This document shows, piece after piece, positions 7,575 through 15,000 of a stretch of DNA of 18,294 nucleotides. The stretch covers positions 1 to 18,294 of the forward strand of contig DAOKYY010000081.1 of the NCBI GenBank assembly GCA_035325905.1. Reading direction: 5' to 3'. Positions within the stretch are counted from its first letter, which is position 1. Every line of letters begins with the position of its first letter. The stretch comes from DYGX01 sp035325905 (GTDB taxonomy: Bacteria > Chloroflexota > Anaerolineae > Aggregatilineales > Aggregatilineaceae). Under the pieces are notes generated by a model. It ran no database searches. It was not told where the DNA came from and saw only the letters and a program-made list of their open reading frames with translations. The position numbers and the translations under genes were made by a program.

Positions 7575-7580
7575 ATTGTA
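7575..7580 (-). promoter_or_regulatory. Candidate -10 for the Nudix/lipoprotein pair
   Basis: On the minus strand TACAAT reads from 7580 to 7575, placing transcription start near 7568, about 37 nt before the TTG start. The hexamer 17 nt upstream is TGGCGC, a poor -35, so confidence is limited. Confidence 0.4.
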
Positions 7581-7639
7581 CGGAGGAACGCCCCGGCGCG
7601 CCACACGTCGAGCGACACACCCGCATCTGAGATTCGGCT

Positions 7640-7668
7640 TTGGGGGAGCGTGCGCGGCGCGGTATACT
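7640..7668 (+). promoter_or_regulatory. Promoter of gatC
   Basis: TTGGGG at 7640-7645 and TATACT at 7663-7668 are spaced by 17 nt, predicting a start near 7675 and a leader of about 42 nt. It is divergent from the Nudix promoter. Confidence 0.6.
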
Positions 7669-7716
7669 CGGCCTGTCTCACCGCTATACAGCACCGCGCA
7701 GACCGGAGCAAACGCC

Positions 7717-8016
7717 ATGAAGATCGACCGGGATACCGTGATCCACATCGCCGAGCTGGCGCGGCTCCAGCTCACCGGCGAGGAGATCGAGCTGTACGCC
7801 GAGCAGTTGTCGCAGGTGCTCAGCTACGCGTCAGAGCTTCAGGCGCTCGACACGGACGCCATCCCGCCGACAGCATCCGTGCTGCCGCTAAGCAACGTGC
7901 TGCGCCCGGACGAGCCGTCGCCCGGCCTTCCGCGTGACGAGGTGCTCGCCAATGCGGCGCGCGTTGACGCTCATCAGTTCGTGGTAGACGCGATTCTCGA
8001 CAGCCCGTCCGGGTAG
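7717..8016 (+). CDS. gatC: Asp-tRNA(Asn)/Glu-tRNA(Gln) amidotransferase subunit C
   Basis: GatC is the small stabilising subunit of GatCAB, which converts misacylated Glu-tRNA(Gln) and Asp-tRNA(Asn) to the amidated forms. The 99-residue product matches the family along its length. It starts KIDRDTVIHIAELARLQLTGEE, continues with the QLSQVLSYASELQALDTDAIPPT helix-loop, and has the LRPDEPSPGL block and the C-terminal FVVDAIL strand. The ATG at 7717 has GGAG at 7705-7708; the frame is open upstream, but the family N-terminus begins here. gatA and gatB are not adjacent: the gene is monocistronic, with its own promoter and terminator. Confidence 0.95.
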   Translation: MKIDRDTVIHIAELARLQLTGEEIELYAEQLSQVLSYASELQALDTDAIPPTASVLPLSNVLRPDEPSPGLPRDEVLANAARVDAHQFVVDAILDSPSG

Positions 8017-8032
8017 GCTCTGGCGCAGAGCC
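8016..8032 (+). repeat. Hairpin immediately after gatC
   Basis: GGCTCT (8016-8021) and AGAGCC (8027-8032) form a 6-bp stem with a 5-nt loop, starting in the last base of the gatC stop codon. It precedes the main terminator and may stabilise the 3' end. Confidence 0.4.
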
Positions 8033-8043
8033 ACCCGTAATAG

Positions 8044-8080
8044 AAACAGCTTCCCCGCCCGATGCAGAGAAGCTGTTTTT
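8044..8080. terminator. Intrinsic terminator between convergent gatC and pyrH
   Basis: AAACAGCTTC (8044-8053) pairs perfectly with GAAGCTGTTT (8069-8078) around a 15-nt loop, followed by T's through 8080. On the opposite strand the stem is followed by a T-rich stretch (TTTCTATTA), so it probably stops both gatC and pyrH transcripts. Confidence 0.8.
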
Positions 8081-8104
8081 GATTTCCCGCGCGGCGAGCA
8101 GGCG

Positions 8105-8836
8105 CTATTCGCCGTCGATCAGCGTGCCCACTTTGCGGCCCAGAACCGCGTCGATCAGGCTGTGGTCGTCCCAAATATTCAGCACGAGCAGCGGCAGATG
8201 ATTGTCCATGCAGAGGGTGATCGCCGTCAGGTCCATGACGCGGACGCGGTACTCAATCGCCTGGGAATAGCTGAGCCGCTCGAAGCGCCGCGCGTTGGGG
8301 TTGAGCTTCGGGTCGGCGTCGTAGACGCCGTCGACCTGCGTCCCCTTGATGATCACCTCGGCGTTGACTTCCATGCCGCGCAGCGCGGCGGCGGTGTCGG
8401 TTGTGAAATAGGGGTTGCCCGTGCCCCCGGCGATGATCACGACGCGACCCTTTTCCATGTGAGCGATCGCCCGCAGGCGGATATACGGCTCCGCCACCTG
8501 GTTCATCATCACGGCGGTCTGGACGCGCGTCGGCACGCCGATCCGCTCCAGGCCGTCTTGCAGCGCCAGCCCGTTCATCACGGTGGCGATCATCCCCATA
8601 TGATCGGCGGTCGCCTGCTCCATCCCACGCTGCACGCCCCGGTTGCCGCGCCACAGGTTGCCCGCGCCGATCACCAGGCCGACCTGCACGCCCAGATCGT
8701 GTACGGCCTTAATCTTCTCCGCGATAATCGCGACCTGGTCCGGGTCAATGCCGCAACCTTCCGGCCCGGCCAGCGTTTCCCCGCTCAGCTTAAGAATGAT
8801 CCGGCGATAGTGTGGAACCATCTCCCCGTTCGACAT
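8105..8836 (-). CDS. pyrH: UMP kinase
   Basis: UMP kinase phosphorylates UMP to UDP with ATP in pyrimidine nucleotide synthesis; it is a cytoplasmic amino-acid-kinase-fold hexamer. The 243-residue protein shows RRIILKLSGETL, VGLVIGAGNLWRG, the ADHMGMIATVMNGLALQD helix, RVVIIAGGTGNPYFTTDTAAALRG and the IIKGTQVDGVYDADP block, all diagnostic of bacterial PyrH. The ATG at 8836 is chosen: GGAG lies 5 nt upstream, and the longer frame (to 8866) adds residues without family support. The gene follows tsf on the same strand, as in many bacteria, but a strong terminator lies between them, and frr, the usual next gene, is absent. Only convergent gatC follows. Confidence 0.97.
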   Translation of the reverse strand: MSNGEMVPHYRRIILKLSGETLAGPEGCGIDPDQVAIIAEKIKAVHDLGVQVGLVIGAGNLWRGNRGVQRGMEQATADHMGMIATVMNGLALQDGLERIGVPTRVQTAVMMNQVAEPYIRLRAIAHMEKGRVVIIAGGTGNPYFTTDTAAALRGMEVNAEVIIKGTQVDGVYDADPKLNPNARRFERLSYSQAIEYRVRVMDLTAITLCMDNHLPLLVLNIWDDHSLIDAVLGRKVGTLIDGE

Positions 8837-8899
8837 CGCTGCTCCGCTCCGTGTTCTCTGCCTCAAGGCCGCTTACAGGGCCAGCGCCGGCCCCATGCG

Positions 8900-8933
8900 A
8901 AAAAAAGGGGATCAGGCGGTGCGCCTAATCCCC
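8900..8933 (-). terminator. Strong intrinsic terminator after tsf
   Basis: On the minus strand GGGGATTAGGCG and CGCCTGATCCCC pair over 12 bp (one U-G wobble; the innermost pairs probably open to give a 5-nt loop), followed by seven T's. It lies 24 nt after the tsf stop and separates rpsB-tsf from pyrH. Confidence 0.88.
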
Positions 8934-8956
8934 AGGGTCTTCATCTCAGCGAGCCT

Positions 8957-9568
8957 CTACTGCGTGTCGCCCGACTCGCCCAGCGCGAAGCGGGCGAACC
9001 GGCTGAGCACGATGTTCTCGCCCAGGTCGGCGATCGCCTGCTTGACCATGTCGCCGATAGTCACGCTGTCGTCCTTGATGAACGGCTGCTCGAACAGGAC
9101 GAGGTCCTCGTAGAACTTGTCCATCCGTCCGTCGACCACACGCTCGACCACGTTTTCCGGTTTTCCCTCTTCCAGGGCGCGGCGGCGCTGAAGATCGCGC
9201 TCGGCCTCGACGACGGCGCTCGGAATATCCTCGCGCTGGACGTACTGCGCGCCGAGATTGGCGATCTGAAGCGCGATGTCGTTGGCGAGCTGGCGGAACT
9301 GCGCGGTGCGGGCCACAAAGTCCGTCTCGCAGTTCAGCTCCAGCAGCACGCCGAGCCGGGAATTGTGATGCACGTAGGCGTGGATGAGACCTTCGTTGGT
9401 CGCGCGGCCCACCTTCTTAGCGGCCTTCGCAAGGCCCTTTTCCCGCAGGTAGTCGGCGGCCTTTTGCAGGTCCCCGTCAAACTGCTCCAGCGCGTTCTTG
9501 CAGTCAAGCGGGCCTACTCCGGTGAGGTCCCGCAGCTCCTTGACCATCTGTGCCGTAACTTGAGCCAT
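8957..9568 (-). CDS. tsf: Elongation factor Ts
   Basis: EF-Ts is the guanine nucleotide exchange factor that removes GDP from EF-Tu. The N-terminal UBA-like domain spans about residues 1-50, with LRDLTGVGPLDCKNALEQ. The core exchange motif ELNCETDFVAR, with Thr82-Asp83-Phe84, follows. The protein has 203 residues, much shorter than the 283 of E. coli; it is one of the short EF-Ts forms, as in Thermus and several deep-branching phyla. The start is only 3 nt after the rpsB stop, so translation is coupled. A GAGGACAAG-type purine stretch at the end of rpsB may serve as ribosome binding site. A strong terminator follows. Confidence 0.97.
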   Translation of the reverse strand: MAQVTAQMVKELRDLTGVGPLDCKNALEQFDGDLQKAADYLREKGLAKAAKKVGRATNEGLIHAYVHHNSRLGVLLELNCETDFVARTAQFRQLANDIALQIANLGAQYVQREDIPSAVVEAERDLQRRRALEEGKPENVVERVVDGRMDKFYEDLVLFEQPFIKDDSVTIGDMVKQAIADLGENIVLSRFARFALGESGDTQ

Positions 9569-9571
9569 CCG

Positions 9572-10438
9572 TTACTTGTCCTCGCTCTCCTCAGTCCCGT
9601 CCTCGTCGTCCGTCTCGCCGAAGCTGAAGTCGCCGCTCCGCAGCTTCGCCAGCGTCGCCTCGCCCAGATACGCCTCGTCGTCTTCGACATCCGACATCGC
9701 TTCAGCGAAATCGACATCTTCCTCTGCGTACTCTTCGTCATCGACGCGCGTCTTGCGCAGCGCGATCCCTTCCAGCGCGGCGTCCGCGATCTTGCTCGTC
9801 AGCAGGCGAATAGCGCGGATCGCGTCGTCGTTCGCCGGAATCACGTAGTCAATCGGGTCCGGGTCGCAGTTGGTGTCGACCAGCGCAATGACCGGGATGT
9901 TCAGAATGTTCGCTTCCTTGACGGCGGTCACTTCGCGGCGCACATCCACCACAAACAACGCGTCGGGCAGGCGGGACATGTTTCGCATGCCGCCAAAGCG
10001 CAGGTGCAGCTTGTCGATCTCGCGGTCGAGCAGCATCTGCTCTTTCTTGGTCAGCCGGTCGAACGCGCCTTCGTCGCGCTGGCGCTCCAGGCGCTTCATC
10101 GTCTCCAGCCGCTCGCGGACGGTCCGCCAGTTGGTCAGCGTGCCGCCCAGCCAGCGCTGGTTGACGTAGGGCATGTTGCAGCGCGTCGCTTCCTGCGCGA
10201 TCGTTTCCTGCGCCTGGCGCTTGGTTCCCACGAAGAGAATCGAGCCGCCGTCGGCGACGATCTCCCGCACCATCGCGTAGATCTCGTCAATATAGGCCAG
10301 GGTTTGCTGCAAATCGATGATGTGGATGCCGTTACGCTCGGTGAAGATGTACGGCTTCATCTTGGGGTTCCACTTGCGCGACCGGTGGCCGAAGTGGACG
10401 CCCGTCTCCAACAGAGCCTTCATGGAGACTGCTGGCAT
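9572..10438 (-). CDS. rpsB: 30S ribosomal protein S2
   Basis: S2 is a late-assembling small-subunit protein, bound on the head/platform side and needed for S1 function where S1 exists. The 288-residue product shows the S2 signatures: MKALLETGVHFGHRSRKWNPKM, YIFTERNGIHIIDLQQT, FVGTKRQAQETI, YVNQRWLGGTLTNW, LPDALFVVDVRRE and PVIALVDTNCDPDPIDYVIPANDDA. About 60 residues after the conserved core form a strongly acidic tail rich in Asp and Glu, ending TDDEDGTEESEDK, longer than in E. coli S2 (241 residues). An AGGAGG ribosome binding site precedes the ATG. The gene leads the rpsB-tsf operon and has a long 5' leader. Confidence 0.98.
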   Translation of the reverse strand: MPAVSMKALLETGVHFGHRSRKWNPKMKPYIFTERNGIHIIDLQQTLAYIDEIYAMVREIVADGGSILFVGTKRQAQETIAQEATRCNMPYVNQRWLGGTLTNWRTVRERLETMKRLERQRDEGAFDRLTKKEQMLLDREIDKLHLRFGGMRNMSRLPDALFVVDVRREVTAVKEANILNIPVIALVDTNCDPDPIDYVIPANDDAIRAIRLLTSKIADAALEGIALRKTRVDDEEYAEEDVDFAEAMSDVEDDEAYLGEATLAKLRSGDFSFGETDDEDGTEESEDK

Positions 10439-10585
10439 GGTGCACTATCCTCCTGTTCGTGTTTGACGTTCATATCGTTCACCCCCCGCCGCAATCCGGC
10501 GCCCAGCCGGACAACACGAGCAGAGTCCCGATATGTGTTTTTCGAGCCGCCCGCCTTGCGTCTGGCGCAGCGATGGGCAGCCCGG
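10439..10585 (-). other. 5' leader of rpsB with possible regulatory structure
   Basis: About 147 nt separate the predicted transcription start (near 10585) from the rpsB ATG. The leader can form a hairpin TCCGGC/GCCGGA (10495-10500 with 10506-10511) and a small TGCG/CGCA stem-loop (10557-10569), and a weak AACAC/GTGTT pairing (10513-10539) is possible. It ends in a strong AGGAGG site. S2 leaders regulated by S2 are known in other bacteria; I cannot match this one to a defined family. Confidence 0.45.
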
Positions 10586-10591
10586 CGGAGC

Positions 10592-10620
10592 ATTGTATCA
10601 TAGCGCCCAGGCGAGAACAA
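10592..10620 (-). promoter_or_regulatory. Promoter of rpsB-tsf
   Basis: On the minus strand TTGTTC (10620-10615), a 17-nt spacer and TACAAT (10597-10592) form a good sigma70-type promoter. A TG one base before the -10 (TGATACAAT) makes it an extended -10. It lies 34 nt downstream of the surE stop. Confidence 0.75.
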
Positions 10621-10653
10621 GGCTCGATTTCGGGCTGCAAGGCGGCGCCCGGC

Positions 10654-11436
10654 TCAGGCGTGAGGCGTCAGTTCGCCCAGGCCCCAAGCCTCCATATCCT
10701 TCATCACCGCGTAAGCAGTCATGTCGAGGTGAATGGGCGTGATCGAGACATACCCCTGATCGGTCGCCCACAGATCAGTGCCCTCCTCGGTCACGTCCCC
10801 AGTAGGCGCCCCGCCGCCGATCCAGTAGTACGGGCGCCCGGACGGATCGAGTCGCTCCACCAGCTCGTCGTTGTACTGCCGCAGGCCCTGGCGCGTGATC
10901 TTGAACCCGCGTATCGCCTCCAGCGGCAGCGGCGGGATGTTGACGTTCAGCAGCGTCAGCGGTGGCAGGCGCTCGTGCAGCTGGAGCTGCACCACCTGCC
11001 GCGCGACCGCCGCGGCAGCCTCATATTCCGCGTCCTCCGAGTGATCGCACAGCGAGAACGCGATCGCCGGCTTGCGCCAGATCACCGCCTCGAACGCCGC
11101 CGAGACCGTGCCGCTGTAGGTCAGGTCCTGCCCCTGGTTCGGACCGCGATTGATTCCCGAGACAATTAGGTCAATCGGCTCGTTGATGTAACCGAGCAGA
11201 GCCACGGCCACAGAGTCGGATGGCGAGCCGGACGTGGAATACGCTGCCACTCCCTCCACCGGGAACTTGACGCGCTTGACGCGCAGCGGCTTGTGCATGG
11301 TCTTGCGATGGCCGGTCGCGCTCTGGTTGTCGGACGGCGCGCAAACCGTCACCCGGCCTAGCGGCAGCATGGCCTCGGCCAGCGCGATGATTCCCGGCGC
11401 CATGACTCCGTCATCGTTCGAAACCAGGATGTGCAT
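10654..11436 (-). CDS. surE: 5'/3'-nucleotidase SurE
   Basis: SurE is a metal-dependent survival protein that dephosphorylates nucleoside monophosphates and, in some species, short polyphosphates. The metal-binding SNDDG (Asp8, Asp9) stands at the very N-terminus. PSDNQSATG (Ser39), the GSPSDSV block and SGINRGPNQG (Asn96) complete the active site, and the YSGTVSAAFEA segment is also typical. Length is 260 residues, normal for the family. The ATG at 11436 is preceded by a GAGAGAGG purine run and starts exactly at the family N-terminus MHILVSNDDG; the longer upstream frame has no homology signal. It is monocistronic, with the rpsB promoter starting just after its stop. Confidence 0.96.
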   Translation of the reverse strand: MHILVSNDDGVMAPGIIALAEAMLPLGRVTVCAPSDNQSATGHRKTMHKPLRVKRVKFPVEGVAAYSTSGSPSDSVAVALLGYINEPIDLIVSGINRGPNQGQDLTYSGTVSAAFEAVIWRKPAIAFSLCDHSEDAEYEAAAAVARQVVQLQLHERLPPLTLLNVNIPPLPLEAIRGFKITRQGLRQYNDELVERLDPSGRPYYWIGGGAPTGDVTEEGTDLWATDQGYVSITPIHLDMTAYAVMKDMEAWGLGELTPHA

Positions 11437-11473
11437 TTCGCCTCTCTCCCCTTGGCGGAACCGTCGCGCAGCG

Positions 11474-11479
11474 ATTCTA
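11474..11479 (-). promoter_or_regulatory. Candidate -10 element of surE
   Basis: TAGAAT reads on the minus strand from 11479 to 11474, about 38 nt before the surE ATG. The region 17-18 nt upstream (TGGGAA or GGGAAG) is a poor -35. Confidence 0.4.
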
Positions 11480-11502
11480 CCGTATCGGCGGGGCACTTCC
11501 CA

Positions 11503-11520
11503 CTCCGGCGCGCGCCGGAG
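11503..11520. repeat. Perfect 18-bp palindrome upstream of surE
   Basis: CTCCGGCGCGCGCCGGAG is fully self-complementary. It lies just upstream of the putative surE promoter and downstream of the terminator of the LysW-like gene. It could be an operator for a dimeric regulator or simply a cruciform or hairpin. Confidence 0.5.
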
Positions 11521-11549
11521 CCAACCGCCAGCGCAGGTTGCCACGCACT

Positions 11550-11578
11550 AAAAAAGCCCCTGACTGTTGTCCGGGGCC
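11550..11578 (-). terminator. Intrinsic terminator downstream of the LysW-like gene
   Basis: On the minus strand GCCCC and GGGGC (plus an outer G-U pair) close a 12-nt loop and are followed by six T's. It lies about 95 nt after the stop of the LysW-like gene. The stem is short, but the T-run is good. Confidence 0.65.
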
Positions 11579-11652
11579 ATCAAGTCAGAAGCCAGCAGAA
11601 CTACGGAAGCGTCGCACAGGCGACTGGCTGGCCTGCGGCAGAAACGCGAGCA

Positions 11653-11667
11653 CCGGCCTCAGGCCGG
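11653..11667 (-). repeat. Hairpin just after the LysW-like gene
   Basis: CCGGCC (11653-11658) pairs with GGCCGG (11662-11667) over a 3-nt loop, 5 nt after the stop codon on the minus strand. No T-run follows. It probably protects the 3' end or assists the downstream terminator. Confidence 0.4.
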
Positions 11668-11672
11668 CCGGT

Positions 11673-11924
11673 CTATTCGTCTTCCTCCCAGTCGTCTTCT
11701 TCCCACTCGGACTCTTCGGCCTGGCTGCTCGCGTAATCGAGCGTAGGCGGGCGCAGATCGACCACCTCAAGGAGCGCGTCGCACTCCGGGCAGTTGACGA
11801 GATCCCAGACCTCAATCGCGTCGCGCAGGTTGACCCACGCGCCACAGGCCGGGCAGCGCGAACGAAGCTTGCTCTTGGGGCTGCGCTGGCCTTCGGACTT
11901 GTTCAGGAGCACATCGTCGTTCAT
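11673..11924 (-). CDS. LysW-like acidic zinc-ribbon protein
   Basis: This small acidic protein (83 residues) has two zinc-binding knuckles, CPACGAW and CPECDALLEVVDL, spaced as in LysW. LysW is the amino-group carrier protein of the alpha-aminoadipate lysine route and its arginine/ornithine counterpart. The segment LEVVDLRPPTLDYA and an acidic tail containing DDW also match that family. In LysW the C-terminal EDWGE glutamate is ligated to the substrate. Here the end reads WEEDDWEEDE: the terminal Glu is kept but the motif is altered. An N-terminal extension of about 20 residues precedes the first Cys. No lysX, argX, lysZ or lysY-like genes are in the window, so a carrier role is inferred only from homology. 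The ATG at 11924 lacks a clear ribosome binding site. Confidence 0.75.
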   Translation of the reverse strand: MNDDVLLNKSEGQRSPKSKLRSRCPACGAWVNLRDAIEVWDLVNCPECDALLEVVDLRPPTLDYASSQAEESEWEEDDWEEDE

Positions 11925-11973
11925 TGATCGGCCGTCATTCTTCGAGATCAATAGTAGTTCCGCACACGCTCGA

Positions 11974-11998
11974 CCAGGCGTCATTAAGCGACGCCTGG
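11974..11998 (-). promoter_or_regulatory. Leader hairpin of the LysW-like mRNA
   Basis: CCAGGCGTC (11974-11982) pairs perfectly with GACGCCTGG (11990-11998) around a 7-nt A/T-rich loop. It begins about 10 nt into the predicted transcript and about 50 nt before the start codon. It has no T-run, so it is either an RNA-stability or regulatory structure or a palindromic operator overlapping the start site. Confidence 0.5.
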
Positions 11999-12015
11999 AC
12001 CCACACAATAGCCAT

Positions 12016-12044
12016 GATATAGCACGGATTACACCCGGTGTCAA
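12016..12044 (-). promoter_or_regulatory. Consensus promoter of the LysW-like gene
   Basis: On the minus strand a perfect TTGACA -35 (12044-12039) is followed after 17 nt by TATATC (12021-12016). The predicted start is near 12009, giving a leader of about 85 nt. Confidence 0.75.
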
Positions 12045-12078
12045 TGAACCTGGCTAAGGCGAAACTTCCCGTACGCAA

Positions 12079-15000
12079 TTAGCCGGTCTCCGCCTCAACC
12101 CGAACGGTGATGGCTGGCGACGACGCGCTGTTTCCGGCGGCGTCATACGCTACTGCGTGGACACGGTGCTCCCCGGTCGCTCCGACGGGCCAACGCACGC
12201 TGTAGGGCCACTGATCGCTGGCCTCGAACAGCTCGCCGTCCACGTAGAACTCGACGTAGCTGACCTGCAAATTGTCCTTCGGCTCGGCCGCAAGCGTCAC
12301 GTACAGATCGCCCGGCGCAAACGTCGCGCCGTCCTGTGGCGCGGTCAGCGTCACGGCGGGCGGCTGCTGGTCGACCGTCACGGTCACATAAGCCGTCTCG
12401 ATGCTGTTATCCGACCGCACCATCGTCAGGCGCAGGGTGTAGGCTGCGCCGTCGCTCAGGCCGGACGTGTCCCACGTGCCCAGCGTGATGTCGCGCCCGG
12501 TTTCGGTACCGGCTTCGACCAGCGCGGTCCACACGTCAGGCTGCATCCCGGCGCCATAGGCGAGTTGGTAATAGGCGAGGTCGTCGTCCATCACCGTCCC
12601 GATCACCTCCACCCCCCCGCTGACGCGCGCCAAATAGCCGGGCCGGGAGATCGCGACCGGGCTTTGCGGCGAGACGCCGCCTTCCGTATCGTACTGGGCC
12701 GGCGGCATCGGCTGGTTGGTGTCGCGCGCCCAGGCGCGTGCCTCCGCCGGGTAGTCAAAATAGGGAACGTTCTCGACGCAGTTCGCCGGGGAGGACGCCG
12801 TCGCCAGCCGGTCCGAGCAGGTGTTGACCGCGACCGCGCGCCAGTAGGTGTCCACCTGCACCGGCTGCGTATCAACTCCGGTCTGCGGGTCCACGTAGAA
12901 CAGCTCGTGGCGTTGCGGGCAGGTGCGCGTCGGCAGCAAGCCGGAGACCTGGCACACCATCCGATCCACGACCGTCGCGGGGCGCGGCCAGGGCTGCACC
13001 GGCAGATTGTCGCGCGCGTGCGCGTATTCCATGATCGCCTGCCAGATCGGGGCCGCCCCGGTCGAGCCGGTTACGTCGTTCATCGAGTGGTTGTTGTTAT
13101 TGCCGACCCACACACCGGCGACCAGTTGTGGGGTGTAGCCGACCGTCAGGCTATCGCGGTTGTCGTTCGTCGTGCCGGTCTTGACCGCCGCCGGGCGCGA
13201 CAGATTTAGCGCGCTGTCTGCGCCAAACGCTGGCGCGCGTGACTCCTCGTCCGCGAGGATGTCGGTGATGATATAGGCCAGCGCCGGCTCCAGGATCAGG
13301 CGGCGCTGAAACGTGCCGGTTTCCTGCCCGTATTCCCACAGCACGGAGCCATCCGCCGCCTCGATCCGCAGCACGGCAACCGGGTTCAGCGTGCGGAACC
13401 CCGGCGCGGCCTGGTTCTTGCGCACCGGCATCCCGATCATGTGCCCGCCGCTGTTAAAGACGTTGTAGGCGTACACCAGGTCCAACAGCGAGGTCTCGGC
13501 GCTGCCGAGCGCCAGCGCCAGCCCGTAACGTTCCGGCTCATTCAGCGAGTTGATCCCCAGCCGGTGCGCGACGCGCACGATCGGCCCGAGACCGATCGTG
13601 CTCGCGACCTGCACCGGCGGCACGTTGTACGAGTTCGCCAGGGCCGAGCGCACGCTGACCGGGCCGTGGTACTGGCGGTCGATGTTGACCGGCGTATAGG
13701 GCTGCCCGCCGTTGTCAAACTCGGTCTGTACGTCGTAGAGCATCGTGGCAGCGGTGATCCCGTTCGGGTAGCCGGGCAGCGGCCCCTGCAAAAAAGCCGC
13801 CGTATAGACGAATGGCTTGAACACCGAGGCGGGCTGCCGCAGCGCCAGCGCGGCGTTGTAGTTGCCGTCAATGCCGGTATTCCAGAAGTCGGCGCTGCCG
13901 GCCATCGCCAGTAGCTCGCCCGTCTCGGCGCGGAGCACGACCGCCGCCGCGTTCGTCACCTCGCGCTCAACCCCAACCATCTCCGGCGGCGGCTCGGCCA
14001 AATAGTTCGCCGCCAGACAGGCGGTCCCCGCGCTGGTGTTGTAGGTCACGCGCGGGTCGGCGCCATCCAGCCGGGCGACGTAGCTGCGCGCCGCGCATTC
14101 CGTCTGCAATTGCAGGTCTAGGTCGAGCGTGGTGTAGATTCGCAGCCCGCCCCGCGTCACGAGTCGCGCGCCATCCAGGCCGAGATCGTTGAGAATCGCC
14201 TCGGTCTCGGCTCGCGCATAGAGCGAGAAATGCGGCGCGATGATGTCAAAGCGATCCGCGAAGGGCCGCACAGCGAGCGGCTCCGCGAAAGCCGCGTCCG
14301 CCTGCGCGCGCGAGATGTAGCCCTGGCTCGCCATCACGTCGAGCACGGTGCCCTGGCGGCGCTTGGCGGCGTCCGGGTTGTCGATCGGGTTCTGGGCCGG
14401 GTATTGCGGGATGGCAGCCAGCATCGCCGCCTGGGCCAGCGTCAGGTCGCGCGCCGGTTTGCTGAAATAAAGCTGCGCGGCGGCCTCGACGCCGTAGGCG
14501 AGGTTGCCGTAGAAATTCGTGTTGACGTACCACTCCAGAATCTGGTCTTTGCTGTACAGGCGCGAGATCTCCGCGGCCAGGATCACTTCCTTGAACTTGC
14601 GGTCAAGCGTGATCGCGCGGCGCTCGTCAGGGTCGAGCAGGACGTTGCGCACCAACTGCTGCGTGATCGTGCTACCGCCCTGCACCTGCCCGCCGGTGAG
14701 GTTGACCCACAGCGCGCGCGCGATCCCTTCAGGATCGAAGCCGGGGTTGTCGTAGAAGCTCGCGTCTTCGATGGCGACGGTCGCTTGCAGGAAGTATTCC
14801 GGTATCGCGTCGATCGCGATCCAGCGCCGGTCGCCGCCGAGCGGATCGATCACCTCGTAGATGACCGTCTGCCCGGCGCGGTCGTAGAGCACGCTCGTCA
14901 GAAAGGCTTCTTCTTCGGCGGCGATGATGTCGGCGGCGGGCGGCAGCTCGCGGGCGTAGTGGCGGTACACCGCCACGCTCAGCAGCAGGCCCGCGACCAG

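Noticed and set aside
7532..7711. Upstream extension of the Nudix gene to an ATG at 7711
   Set aside because: It would cross the gatC promoter and the candidate Nudix -10, and the added residues have no Nudix similarity.
10420..10470. Possible leader peptide overlapping the rpsB start (ATG AAC GTC AAA ...)
   Set aside because: It overlaps the rpsB ribosome binding site and start codon in another frame and has no ribosome binding site of its own.
8162..10603. Very long plus-strand open frame (813 codons) opposite pyrH, tsf and rpsB
   Set aside because: It is antisense to three well-identified genes, reads through their intergenic terminator, and has no recognisable domains. It is an artefact of GC-rich codon usage.
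12157..13209. Plus-strand open frame of 350 codons inside the PBP gene
   Set aside because: It is antisense to the penicillin-binding protein, with no ribosome binding site or domain signal.
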